The notes beneath the pieces were generated by a model. That model ran no database searches. It worked only from the letters and a program-made list of their open reading frames with translations, and was not told the DNA's origin. Position numbers and translations under genes: made by a program. Source: Carnegiea gigantea (Eukaryota; Streptophyta; Magnoliopsida; Caryophyllales; Cactaceae). From it: a stretch of DNA of 64,000 nt. Of the stretch, positions 36,944 to 49,296 are shown one piece after another (positions within the stretch are counted from its first letter, which is position 1; every line of letters begins with the position of its first letter). The stretch is taken from positions 1,630,501 through 1,694,500 of the forward strand of contig JAKOGI010000024.1 in NCBI GenBank assembly GCA_029747015.1, given 5' to 3'.

Positions 36944-37275
36944 GTGGCTATAGCTTCGGTGGGGTGGGGCGGGTTTTTGTGTGCTTGTCTGCAGGTCGTG
37001 TTTAGCTGAGCTGTGATGGTTTCTAGCGCCCCTGGTTTGTTGAGGTATGTTCCCGCTCCTTGTTTATCTGCTCTACATACTCTCCTCCCCCGTTGGTAAC
37101 TTGGTTTGCAATCATTTCCTCTTTAAACCGTTTTCCCAAAAACGATTTTGTGGGTCTTTAGGAATCAACCTCTCTATGGGTAGGAATACCCGTAGGGGTA
37201 AGGTTGCCTACAGGTGGATCTCCCCGGACCCCGCGAAAGCGGGACCCACACTGGGAGTTGTTGTTGTTGTTGTTG
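36944..37275 (+). other. 3' untranslated region and tail of the LINE
   Basis: Ends with a short hairpin at 37230-37243 (CCCGC, GAAA loop, GCGGG), a CCCACACTGGGAG segment and a GTT repeat. This 3' end is characteristic of plant RTE LINEs. The small frame 37047-37367 crosses the insertion end and is chance. Confidence 0.75.
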
Positions 37276-37287
37276 TCATTTTTTTTA

Positions 37288-38392
37288 GGAAAACGGCCCG
37301 TATCTCATTGAACAATAAATTTCATCCAATAGCTCTTAAGTTTGCAGCCCCTCGACTGAAGATGTAGCCGAAACTTAGCAAAATGTCATCGGAAACTTCC
37401 AGGGTTATGGCTATTATTCTTGCAATTTCTTTGTGCCTTTTGTTTCCTACAAAGTTCTAAACAAAAGCCCTCTATTAGGCGCCACTAGTCCGTTGGAATT
37501 TGGCCGGAATGTGGTTAGAGTCATGCACAGAAATCTAACAAAAAGCTGCAATTTTTTGGCCCTTTTTTTGCTCGATTTATGAGTTGTTTTTCCTTATTTT
37601 TAACAATTAAGGGATTAAATACTTCCTAAAACTAGTTTAGGACAGATTCCACAGATCAATTAGATGAGAACAAGCAGTAAATGCATGAATTGTGGCCCTA
37701 TTCTTGCACGCATTCTGGGTGTCCTGTTTTCCATTGTTTATGTTCTGTGACCCGGGGCCAAGGGTGGGCCATGAGGCTAGTAACAACATAAAAAAAATGT
37801 TTTTGTTTTGAAAATTTTGGGGATTAAGTTGACCAGAAGGGTTGACCAATTGGCCATAGGGTTGACTAAGCATAAAATTTTTGAGAGAGCATGTGGGCAT
37901 ATGAATTTATGTAATTTGATTGATCCTTTGATAAGATTTCTTAAATATTCTCTTTTTTATGAATATATAATTATAAAGTTTGATGTCATTTTTAGAATGA
38001 AATATTATGTGATACCTAGAGAATTTTTTATTTTGAGCATATTTCATTCCATTAAATTGCATGAGATAGATAAGCATGTTTATTTGATAACATTGAGATC
38101 AATTTGAGTGAAATATTATGTGAAATCCCTATGATATTTTTGGCTCATTTGATATATATTAAGTTTATATGTTTGATTGAAATTCATGAAATATGTATTA
38201 TGACAATGTGTTTCATATGTTGTGACCTCCAAATTGGATATAAAAGTTATGCAAGTACCGTCCCTAAAGAAGTTAGGTGAGGACACATTGAAATTTTTCA
38301 AAAAATATGTTTTTTGGAGAGCTTCATTAAATATAAAAATTATGCTTGAAAATCTCTAAATCATTTTTCATATATTTATGGATATATGTTGG
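37288..38392 (+). other. Leader of unit C, part 2
   Basis: Continuation of the leader, aligning with units A and B from GGAAAACGGCC onward, with GTGACCCGGGGCC near 37747. The frame 37808-38107 recurs in pieces in other units but shows no protein motif. Confidence 0.7.
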
Positions 38393-38711
38393 GTATATTG
38401 CCTTCGTACATTATATTGTCCTTTTATGTCATAGTGTCAGCAACTGTTCTTGTATTTATCTTTTATTTATTTCGGGCATCCTTGCTTTAGAATTTTTCTT
38501 CTATAAGTTGTTTTCCCATCAATTGTTTTCGCAAAATCTTTCTTCTGTAAATTATTTTCACAAAACTCTTTTCGTGGATCTCTTAGAATCGGCCTCTCTA
38601 CGGGTAGGAATGCTGGTAAGGTTGCCTACAGCTGGATCTCCCCAGACCCCGCGAAAGCAGGGCCCACACTGGGAGGAGTTGTTGTTGTTGTTGTTATTGT
38701 TGTTGTTGTTG
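38393..38711 (+). mobile_element. 5'-truncated RTE-type LINE copy, 319 bp
   Basis: Only the 3' end of a LINE of the same family as 32377-37275. It has the same ACGGGTAGGAATG and GTTGCCTACAG blocks, a hairpin at 38648-38661 with the GAAA loop, and a GTT-repeat tail. It is flanked by a perfect 17-bp duplication, TTATGGATATATGTTGG (38376-38392 and 38712-38728), which is an interrupted copy of a leader motif. Confidence 0.93.
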
Positions 38712-38939
38712 TTATGGATATATGTTGGATTTGCTTGGAATATTCTTAAGGTTGGAATATCCTCTTTCATTAGAAATTTGAGAATTTCATTTAGAATATT
38801 TCAATTTGGGATGGGGGTTCTGGTAGCTTGGAATGAAATGATTAAGTTGATTGTACTAAAACATTCACTCATACGACGACGATTGGAAACTACATGTGAA
38901 CTTTTAACTCCAAGGTCTATGTTTCTGTAGATTAACTCT
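38712..38939 (+). other. Leader of unit C, part 3
   Basis: Short remainder of the leader after the second LINE; it begins with the right copy of the target duplication. Confidence 0.7.
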
Positions 38940-39560
38940 ATTGGTTAGTACCAAGTTACATGGATATGTGTATGCTATAATATTACCCGTATGTGTGCTT
39001 TTGTACTAAGTGTAAAACTTTTATGTTTTACAAGCATCATGTTAGCTACCATAACTGCTGGACTTAGTTATCTTATTATTAAGTTTGACAATTATATGAA
39101 GAGCCCATATGTCTCCATGAGGGAGCAGTTCAGGCACATGCCAAGCATGATTAGTGAATTGGTAAAATGGGCTGTGAATTAACCGATAAACCAGAAGTTC
39201 ATGTCGTGATCCGTTCCTTGCATAATGACTGGGTCATATTAAGATGGTCCTATCTCAAACTAATTATATCATTACTTTTGAGGACATTAAGTAACGACTT
39301 GAGCTAGAGGAAGAGGGACAAGAGGCCATTGAAATGGCCGATGCATAAGCATATATGTCAACCTCTACTTCAAGGAATGTTCCTAAAAGGAACAGCTAAG
39401 GGAACTCGATTTGCAAGGCTCAGTCAAATGAGGAAATTGAGCACGGCCAATAAGGCGAACAAAATGTGTAAGGAAGAAGGATTTAATACAAGCTAAGTGC
39501 CTGAACTGTGAGCAAATGGGTCATAATATTTGTGATCTTAGTGAGCCCAACCTAGCAATA
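38940..39560 (+). pseudogene. gag: Copia gag relic, unit C
   Basis: Frame 38991-39182 carries SYLIIKFDNYMKSPYVSM and EQFRHMPSMISEL. The knuckle at 39495-39548 reads K-C-L-N-C-E-Q-M-G-H-N-I-C-D-L: the last cysteine is Leu (39537-39539), although a Cys stands two residues earlier. Confidence 0.78.
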
Positions 39561-42475
39561 TCCCCTAGTGACTTTTCTGTTTCTATTCATATTCGTGTTT
39601 CTCAAAGTAATCCTATTTGGATTCTATGTTTAGGAATGCAAACAAAAGAGCAAGGGACCATGAAGCTTTACTGGGCTTCCAATGGGTTCTTACCTTGTTC
39701 AATAAGGACACATTTGGTGACCACAACAATGTGGTTATTAGAGGAATCAGAATATCCAAGCTAGTCCTACATAGTGGTCGATCCCCTATCCTGTGTGAAA
39801 TTCTACTTACGCCTAAGATTCATTGGAGTAATGTTGTTGTGTCGGTTTTATTTGACTATGTTCATGGCATTGAAGCCTAGCTATTTTTTTAAGAACACAT
39901 TTAGTTTTGGTTCTGCTTTATTGGGAATAGTTTGCTTGTCATGGATTGGATGTTTGTTCCATTAACCCAAATGTTTGTTTTTCCGTATTCACATAGTAAT
40001 GTGAAATGTTCATTTGTCATCCTAGACTAGGCCATATAGATCAAGGCATATCTATATAAAAGCTAGCAAAATAAGATTTATTAGTAAACATACGTGGACC
40101 AACCCACTAGTGAACATAGCCTAGTAGGAAAAAGAATAAGAAAATAATTTAGTTCTAGAAAGGTTACTAAGAACCTAATTCCCATTGAAGTTAATTCATT
40201 TTAGTACTCATGGTCCAATGAATGTGATAATAAGGCATAGAGCTTCTATGTTTCAACACATTTCACTTGATTTGGTCTTGTTTATTTGACCCCAGATGAG
40301 TCTGAAGCGATAAGTTGCTTTAGAAAGCATGTGAGTTAGGTTGAAAATAAAATAAACACAATAAGTTTAGGCCTCAAAGAGCAAATCATTATGAAATATT
40401 TGTTGGCATTATTTTAGTGGATATAGTAATATAAAGGGAATAGTATATTAGGAGACCATCCGTAAGAGTCCACAATAAAATGCTATTGTGCAGAAGGAAT
40501 ATAGGATGCCCTTGGATATGGTAGGATCAATTATTACAAAACATTTATGCATCTCATGTTAAAGAGATCTCCTTTGTTACAATATATGATCTTACCCTTG
40601 TGTTTATATGGTAAGTTACTGTTACTCTATATGAGCCATGAATTGAATCCTAATCCAAGGTTCTTTGGACCTTAGGGGTATACGACCCATGAATTCAACC
40701 CCTTCCAACATTGAAAGCTTTTTGACTCATTGGATTATAAGACACTGGGAGTGTAACAAAAATTTAACCAAAAGCATATTGCGAGAGGTTAAAACTTACC
40801 TCTATTAGTTCTCAAAGCCAAACCGGATCGCTTCATTCGAGTTGAAGGATTTAATTGATGATGAATAAGTTTATCATCAAGGTCCACTTTCATCATCAAG
40901 AGTGAATGAAAGTGGCCCTATTCTTGCTCCAAGTGGAAGAAAATTCAATTCTTGTTCCAAGTGGGAGCAAGATGATTGGCCTTAGTCTAAGTGGAAGTAA
41001 AATTGTTCGAAAGAGGAAGAATTTGAGATTATATCAATTTTGCTAAGAGATGGTTGTCAAAAAACATTCCCCATGACACTCATACAAAATGAAAATGGGC
41101 AACGATGCCCTTTGTAACCCTTCTAAGGACAAGTGGATTTGTGTATCCAAAATAAATGTGGTGTAAATGAAGGTGAACAATTGGTTGACCTCTTAGGACA
41201 CAGAATTATTTGAGAACATATCAATTCTTCAATTCTAGGGCTAATAGCATAGCTGGTGTTAGGCTCAACTTGTTACATAAGGATACACACAATAGGATAG
41301 GATCAACTACAAAGAGATTTCCCCGATTATTGTTTGCTTTGTCCTAATTACACCTTTTTCTAGCTATTATCGCTAGTTTGGACTTAAAGTCACATTGCAC
41401 GGGTGTGCAAATATCAGTCTCAAAGGGGATTAAGTGACGTTCCACTGAAAAGGCTCACAAACATAAGGTTTGTAGACATGTGAAGTTAATTGTGACCTTA
41501 AAGTCTCTTTAAGGGAATGGTATGCCTGTTTTTCACAATGTGGTTATCTCTAATGGCCACATTGTGATTGATAGCAAGGAGGTCCAAAAGCAATTTTGTA
41601 GTCAAGTCATTATATGTGGATAACTTACTAATAGCTAGACGTGGTGTAGAGTTAGTTACTAGGTAAGGCAAAAGGCCTTATCATCATTTAACTTTGAGAA
41701 GATTCCATGGAAAAGTAGCGTATGCCATTGAAATAAAGTTTTTGATAGAATATTCAAAGAGGTTATTCTTTTTCCTAATAAGAGTGACGTCAAAAGGTCT
41801 TTGAATAATCTACTACGCATAACAATGATCCTATTAGTGCCCACATCAACAAATGTGAGGTCTTATAGTAAAATGTCCACACTCTATTAGAAAAGGATTG
41901 GTAAGTAAAACTTGGTTTGTTATGCATGTTTAGAAGTCTAATGCATAATGTGGTATCTTTAAATGGATATCAACTGACCCTGAGACTAGCATAGTATCAG
42001 ACAGTTAAGTCATGAGGTACCTAGGAGGAACCCCTGATTGTGCATTTTTGGCACATATATAGGCAATAACTTGCATTAAAATGGGCGTAATGGCCTTGAC
42101 TGTGGCAGGTTTAGTTGAGAAATGAACCTCCATATATGTCTTCCAAAGTGGCAAGAACCAGTCATTTGTTGCCTTATTATATGAGTAGTTTATGGCTCTA
42201 TCATTAAAAGTACAAGAGTCTGTTTGGTTGAAGAGGCACTTGGATTATTTGGTTCGTGGACCGAGTAGTAATGTCTAGTAATGGTTTATTAGGACAATTT
42301 ATGTACACATATACCAAGAACCTTGTGTATTGTCATAAGGGTAAACGGATTGGATGGAAGGTTCAATTTTGTAAATGACATGATAACACACAAAGAGAGT
42401 AAACATAAAGTACTTTCCTACAAAGAAAATGGTTATTGAGCCATTGAGGTAGCCTTAGGAATGTGCATGTTGAGC
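39561..42475 (+). pseudogene. pol: Copia pol relic, unit C (PR-IN-RT-RH)
   Basis: Follows gag as in A and B. The 39617-39880 frame reads HEALLGFQWVL, VVIRGIRISKLVLHSG and LTPKIHWSNVVVSVL, matching the region between protease and integrase in plant copia. Integrase continues near 40260-40360 with F-x-x-H-V. The RT box is YVDN (41623-41634). Stops are frequent, and none of the pieces exceeds about 90 codons. Confidence 0.78.
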
Positions 42476-43005
42476 ATATAAGAGCTTAATTATCTTCGTA
42501 GATGACAACTATGGCCTAGCATGTCGTTCAATAATTATTTTCCCGACGTTCATAAGTGATTGCCTAATATTGTGAATTTTGAATAAGTTATTTTGCATAC
42601 ACTTATTATTACAATTTTTGAATATGCATTCTTAATCATGGATGCTTGTTGTGCGTTCTTGAATGTGCAAAATGTGCCTGGTAGACTTAAGGTTGGTCGT
42701 CTCACATGGGTAATTGCCACCAATAATTAGGGTATTGATGTGAGATAGGACAAGATTTTAAGAAGAATTATTAGAAGTATAATTATGAGAACCTATTAAC
42801 TTAAAATCATGAATATTGCTTTAATAATGAAAAATGATAATTATAACATGTGGGTAAAAATGAATTTTACATAATCTACCTCAAAGAAGCTAGATGTGAG
42901 TTCAAGTTAATGAGTAGATTTAGGAAGTCAATTTGGGCAATATAGTGTCCAAATATCATTTGTATAACATTTTGGTTAAAGAACCAAAAGGCATATGCTC
43001 CATGC

Positions 43006-43017
43006 GAAAGGAGATAA
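43006..43017 (+). other. Polypurine tract of unit C
   Basis: GAAAGGAGATAA directly before the TGTAG start of LTR D. Confidence 0.75.
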
Positions 43018-43979
43018 TGTAGTAACACATGCTTCCTACCATATGTGTAAGAGATAACCAATCGGGTTAATATAACTTAGATATCTACTTATATTTTGTG
43101 AGACCCCATAAGGTTATGGCCTTATATTCATAGGAACCAACTAATATTTTGCGGCACTCTGCATCCTCATCACCTTCGAAAGAAGCCCAAAATATCAAAT
43201 TTCATATACTGCTTAGAGCTATAATATGCATCTTCTCACAACCGTAATTTCCCATATCTAGATGGCCAAACATCTTTTTAGCTAGAACTTGGACGGTCAA
43301 TCACCTTGACATAATCCACTATAACGTAGTGTGGAATTAAAAGGATTAGAGTAGTTTTGTAAGATCCAAAGAGATAGAAAATGGAATGAATTTGAGTTCG
43401 CAAACCAGATATTTCATTGTACTACTGCTCATAACCCAGTATCGTTTTGGAATGGTACCTTGTTATATCGTTATGGGGATTCAAAATGTCAATGGAGACC
43501 CTCAAAGGACACATTTTTAGTAGCAAAATCAAAAAAGTAAACAAAAACAACAAATAATTAAATTGTTATTTAGTTCTGCAAGCAATCTAGAAGCTTAGTT
43601 TATAAAATTTAACCAAAATCAACGAAGACCAGCCAATAGTTGGGTTGGATTTAGGGCATGGTACATCTATAAGGGGTTCAGTCCTAATCCACATTATAAA
43701 TTGATTGCTTAACTACCTCAGAAACCCTGATTCCTTAACTAGTCAATCTAATACAAAAAGGGGACCGGTCTAAGAGGAAAATACATAAGAAATGTTGAGA
43801 GTTGTCTAAAGAGAGTTTTCTACGCAAAACCCTTTGGCTCTTAGGCTATGAGATTATGAAGGTTCTTTATATAATGAGTTCCTTCCTCGGCCAGTGATTC
43901 AAAGCCGAGATTTGATCGTCTTCTACTGCAGGACTAAGGTAAATGCGTTTACGCCTAATTCAATGTACTAATTCCATCA
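43018..43979 (+). repeat. LTR D
   Basis: 962 bp, TGTAGTAACA to CCATCA, between the end of unit C and the primer site of unit D. Confidence 0.92.
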
Positions 43980-43980
43980 T

Positions 43981-43994
43981 TGGTATCAGAGCCA
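43981..43994 (+). other. Primer binding site of unit D
   Basis: TGGTATCAGAGCCA, full match to the initiator-Met tRNA complement. Confidence 0.92.
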
Positions 43995-45939
43995 ATTGAC
44001 TTGCTTCTTGGTTGGATTATCTGTAGAGATTCCTTGAAACTCGCGCAAAAGATTAGGTTTATAATTCAGTTTATTCGCTTTTGTATTCAAAACTTCATGC
44101 TATTATTTTATATGAAAATCCTTGATGAATTTTCATTAAATTGTGGATTTTGATGAAGCTTGAAGAGAGCTTTAATTTGATGTATTTTATGCATGATTTT
44201 GTTTAGTATATTGTGAATAACTGGGGAATAAAATTCTAGGGTTTATCTCATTCTAAACCCTAATTTGATTTCTTGAATCAATGATTTTGTTTGCTTTTCT
44301 TGCAAATTGACGCATGGGCTACTTATCCCATTCGATTTAGACTAAAAGCCCTCAATCTGTCCGTCAATTTGATCAACATTTTGCACGAATTGTGGCAAAG
44401 AGTTCATCGCAAATTTAAGGTTTCTTGGGTGAGTGCTAGAACTTGATTTTGTGTCAAATTCAGTCCAATTTATTCTCAATTGATGATTAACTCATGTTTA
44501 GCTTGTGTTCTTACATAAAATAACTCCAGAATTCGGTGCAATTTGGCTTATTTTTGGCCAAATTTTTGCAAATGATTGTCGTTGAACATTAAATTTCATC
44601 TAATAGCTCTTGAGTTTTGCAACACCTCGACCGAACATGTGGTCGGAATTCAATAAAATGTCGCGGAACATTTCTAGGGTTATGGCCCATGCTTTGAAAT
44701 TGATTTTAATCCATTTGTGGTCATTATTCTTGCAATTTCTTTGTGCCATTTGTTTCCCATAAAGTTCTGAATAAAAGCCCTCTAAGGTGCTACTAATTCG
44801 TTGAAATTTGGCCAGAATGTGGTCGGAGTTGAGCGTAGAAATCTGATAAAAAGTTACGGTTTTTCGGCCAATTTTTTGCTCGATTTATGATTTGTTTTTC
44901 CTTATTTTTAGCAATTAATGGATTAAATAGATCCTAAAACTAGTTTCGGACAAATTTTATATATTAGTTTGATGAAAACAAGCAGCAAATTCATGAATTA
45001 TGGCCCTGTTCTTGCGCGCATTCTAGGTGACCTATTTTCTATTGCTTTGGGTTGCGTGACCCAGGGCTAGGGGTGGGGCATGAGGTTATAGCATAAAAAA
45101 AGAATTGTCATTTTGAAAATTTTGGGGATTAACTTGACCAGAAGACTTGACCAATTGACCATAGGGGTTAACTAAGTATAAAATTTTTGAGAAAGTATAC
45201 GGGCATATGAATTTATGTAATTTGATTGATCTTTCTATGAGATGTCTCAAATATCCTCTTTTTTGTGAATACATATTTATGATGTTTGATGTCATTTTTA
45301 GAATGAAATATTATGTGATTCCTGGAGAATCTTTTATTTTGAGCATATTTCATTCTATTAAATTTCATGAGATAGATGAGCATGTTTATTTGACATCATT
45401 ATGATCAATTTAATTGAAATATTATGTGAAATCTCTATGATATTTTTAGCTCATTTGATATATATTAAGTGTATATGTTTGATTGATGTTCATGAAAAGT
45501 ATGTTACTTATTATAAGGATATGTTTCGCATGTTGTAACTTCCAAATTGGATATAGAAGTTGTATACCTACCGTCCCTAAATAATATAGGTGAGGAGACA
45601 TAGAAATTTCTTAATAAATATGTTTTTTGGAGTGCTTTATTAAATATAAAAATTATGCCTAAAAGTCTCTAAATCATTTTTCATATATTTATAGATATAC
45701 GTTGGATTTGCTCGAAATATTCTTAAGGTTGGCATATCCTCTTTGATTAGAAACTTGAGAATTTCTTTCAGAATACTTCAATTTTGTATGACTGTTGTGG
45801 TAGCTTGGAATGAAACGACAAAGTTAATTGTGCTAAAACATTCATTGTTATGATGATGATTGGGAGCTATATGTGAACTTCCAACTATAGGGTCTATATT
45901 TCTGTAGATTAACTCTGTTGGTTATCACCAAGTTACATG
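43995..45939 (+). other. Leader of unit D
   Basis: Aligns with the other leaders but lacks 87 bp: the two ATTGAAC repeats seen in unit A at 18165 and 18252 are fused into one at 44581-44587. The CCCTAGGGTTAGGG block is lost with it. Confidence 0.75.
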
Positions 45940-46525
45940 GATATGTGTATGCTATAACATTACACATATGTGTACTTTTGTACTGGTTCTAAAACTTTTA
46001 CGGTTGACAAGCATCATGTCAACTACCGAAATTACCAGAGTTAGGTGTCTCATTTTGAGGTTTGACAATAATGAAAAGGAGCCATATGTCTCCAAGAGAG
46101 AGCACTTGAGGCATATGCCAAATATAATTAGTGAATTGGTTAAAGTTGGCTATGAATTAACCGATGAACAAGCAGTTCATGCTGTGATCCATTCCTTGCC
46201 TAATGACTAGGTCATATTAAGATGGTCCTATCTCAAACTAAGTATATTGTTACTCTCGAGGACATTAAGTAATGAGTTGAGCTAAAGGAAGAGTGATAAG
46301 AGGCCATTGAAATGGATGATGCACAAGCACATATGTCAACCTCTAATTGAAGGGATGGTCCTAAAAGGAAGAATTAAGGGAACTGGATTGGCAAGGATCA
46401 GTCAAATGAGGTGACAGAGCATGGACAATAAGAAAAAGAAAAATGTGCAAGGAAGAAGGATTTATACAAGCTAAGTGCCTCAACTGTGATCAAAAGGTCA
46501 CCATATTCATGATTTTGGTGAGCCC
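45940..46525 (+). pseudogene. gag: Copia gag relic, unit D
   Basis: Frame 45968-46210 has CLILRFDNNEKEPYVS, REHLRHMPNIISEL and YELTDEQAVHAVIHSLPND. In the knuckle, K-C-L-N-C-D-Q is followed by a one-base deletion, and after realignment H-I-H-D-F shows Phe (46514-46516) in place of the last cysteine. Confidence 0.78.
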
Positions 46526-48838
46526 AAGATGTTACTTCGCAATATCTCCTAGTGACTTCTGTGTTACTAGTCATATTCTTGTTTCTAAAACTAATCCTAT
46601 GTGGATTGTATGTTTAGCAATCCAAACCAAAAAGCAAGTGACCATGAAGTCATACTGGGCTTCTAACAGGCTTTTACATGGTTCGATGAGGACACATTTA
46701 AAGACAACAACAATGTGGTTATCAGAGGAATTAGAGCGTGCAAGCTAGTCCTACATAGTGCTTGATACCCTATCCTATGTGAAATCCTACTTGCACCAAA
46801 GATTCATTGGAATAATGTTGCTATGTTGGTTTTCTTTGACTATGTTCATGGCATTCAAGCCTAGCTTTTTTTTTTTAATTTTAAGAACACCTTTAGCTTT
46901 GGTTCTACTTTATTAGAAATAATTTGCTTGTAATGCATTGGATATTTGTTCCGTTAATCCAAGTGTTTGTTTTTTCGTATTCGCATAGTTATGTGAAATG
47001 TTCGTTTGTCATGCTAGACCTGGCCATATGGGTCAAAAGCATATCTATGCAAAAGCTAGCAAAATAAGATTTGTTAGCAAACATGAGTGGAGTAGCCCAC
47101 TAGTGAACATAGCTAGGCAGGAAAAACAATAAGGAAACCATTTAGTATTAGAAGGGTTACAAAGAGCCTAATTTCCATTGAAGTTAATTCATTTAAATAG
47201 TCATGGTCCAATGAATGTGATAATACGGCGTAGAGCTTCTATGTTTCATCACATTTCACTTGATTTAGCCTTGTTTATTTGACCTCAAATGAGTCTGAAG
47301 TAATCAGTTGCTTTATAAAACATATGAGCTTGGTTGAAAATCAAATAAGCCCAATAGGTTAAGGCCTAAAAGACCAAATTATTATGACATCTATGTTGGC
47401 ATTATTTTAAAGGATACTGTGATGTAAAGGGAATAGCATATTGGGCAACCATCCATAAGAGTCTACGATAAAATGCTGTTGTGTAGAAAGAATATCAAAT
47501 GTTGTTTATATGGTAGGATCAATAATTACGCAAAATTTATGAATCTCATGTTAAGGAGATCTCCTTTTAGTTTGTGCTTGTAAAGTAAGCTGCCACTGCT
47601 CTACATGAGTCATAGATTGAAGCCCAGTCCAAAGGTCATTGGGCCTTAGGGGTATACGACGTGTGAATTCAACCTCTTCTAACATTGAAAGCTTTTTAAG
47701 CCATTGGATTATAACACAGTGGGAGTGGAACAAAAATTTAACCAATATATAGCACATTCTAAGGAGTGGATTTCCAAAGCATGTTGAGATAGGTTAAAAA
47801 TTATCAATATTAGTTCTCAAAACTGAATCGAATCTCTTCATTCTAGTCAAAGGATTTAATTGATGATGAATATGTTTATCATCGAGGTCCACATTTATCA
47901 TTAAGAGCGAATGAAAGTGATCTTATTCTTCCTCCAAGTGGAACCAAATTCAATTCATGTTCCAAGTGGGAGCAAGATGATTGCTCTTGCTGAAGTGGAA
48001 AAAAATTAATCAAAAGAGGAAAAGTTGAGATTATATGAATTTTTGCTAAAAGATGGTTCTCAGAAAGCATTCCGCCATGACACTCCGACAAAATAGAAAT
48101 GATCAAAGATGCCCTTTGTAACACTTCTAAGGACAAGTGGATTAGTGTATCGGAAATAAATGTGGTGTAAATGAAGGTGAGCAATTGGTTAACCTTTTAG
48201 AACACAAAGTTATTTGAGAACATATCGATTCTTAAATTGTAAGGCCAATGGCACAGTAAGTATTAGGCTCAACTTGTTACAAAAGGGTACACACAATAGG
48301 ATAGGATTAACTAGAAAGAGATTTTCCCTATTATTGTGTGCTTTATCCTAATTACACCTTTCTCTAGCTGTTACCGCTAGTTTGAACTTAAAGTCATGTC
48401 ACATGGGTGTGCAAATATGAATCTCAAAGGGGATCAAGTAATGTTCCACTGAAAATGATCACAAACAATGAGGTTTGTGGACATGTGAAGTCAATTGTGA
48501 CCTTAGAGTCTCTTCAACGGATTGGTGTCTTCTTTTTCACAATGTGGTTATCTCTAATGGCCACACTTTGATTGATAGTAAAGAACTCCAAAATCAATTT
48601 TGTAGTCAAGTCATTATCTATGGATAACTTACTAATAGCTAGAAATGGTGTAGAGTTAGTTACTAAGTAAGGCAAAAGACCTTATCATCATCTAATTTTG
48701 AGCAGATTCTATAGAAAATCTAGCGTATGCTATTGAAATAAAGTTTTTGATAGAATATTTGAAGAGGTTATTTTTTTCCCTAAAAAGAGTGACGTCAAAA
48801 GGTCTTTGAATAATCTAATAGGCACAAATAAGATTCAT
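46526..48838 (+). pseudogene. pol: Copia pol relic, unit D (RT cut short)
   Basis: PR and IN regions follow the pattern of the other units. The RT box region reads S-M-D-N (48617-48628): the same Asn replacement as A and C plus two more changes. Near 48826-48838 the sequence jumps from the RT thumb region to the 3' noncoding part; compared with unit A about 715 bp are missing, including RNase H and the conserved C-terminus. Confidence 0.8.
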
Positions 48839-49284
48839 AAATGATTGCCTAATATTGTGAAATTCAAATAAGTTGTTTTGCATACACTCATTATTATAAT
48901 GTTTGAACATGCATTCTTATTCATTGATGCTTGTTGTGTGTTCTTAAATGTGAAAAGTATGTCTGGTACGCTGAAGGTTAGTCACCTCACATGGGTAGCT
49001 GCCTCCATTGATTAGAGCATCGATGTGAGATGAGACAATATTTTAAGAAGAATTACCAGAAGCATAATTATAAGAACCTATTAACTTAAAATCATAAACA
49101 TTACTTTAATAATGACAAAAGATAACATATGGGCAAAAATGAATTGTACCTAATCTACCTCAAAGAAGCCAGATGTGAGTTTAAGATAATGAGTAGATTT
49201 AGGAACTCAGTTTGGACAATATGGTGTCCAAATATCATCGGTGCAATAGTTTGGTTAAAAAACCAAAAGGCATATGCTCCATGT

Positions 49285-49296
49285 GAAAGGAGAGAA
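49285..49296 (+). other. Polypurine tract of unit D
   Basis: GAAAGGAGAGAA directly before TGTTG, the cleanest example in the array. Confidence 0.82.

Larger units (their letters stand above)
32377..37275 (+). mobile_element. RTE-type LINE, near full length, inside leader C
   Basis: About 4.9 kb, GC-richer than its surroundings. It is flanked by TCATTTTTTTA on the left and TCATTTTTTTTA on the right (37276-37287), and the copia leader resumes directly after. It has a long noncoding 5' part, an endonuclease-RT frame in pieces from 34059 to 36943, a 3' untranslated region and a (GTT)n tail at about 37256-37275. The start is uncertain by some tens of bases because the first 40 are T-rich ATTTTTTT repeats. 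Confidence 0.9.

Noticed and set aside
38346..38930. 194-codon ORF
   Set aside because: It runs through the truncated LINE insertion and a GTT repeat (poly-Leu); it is formed by chance across three repeats.
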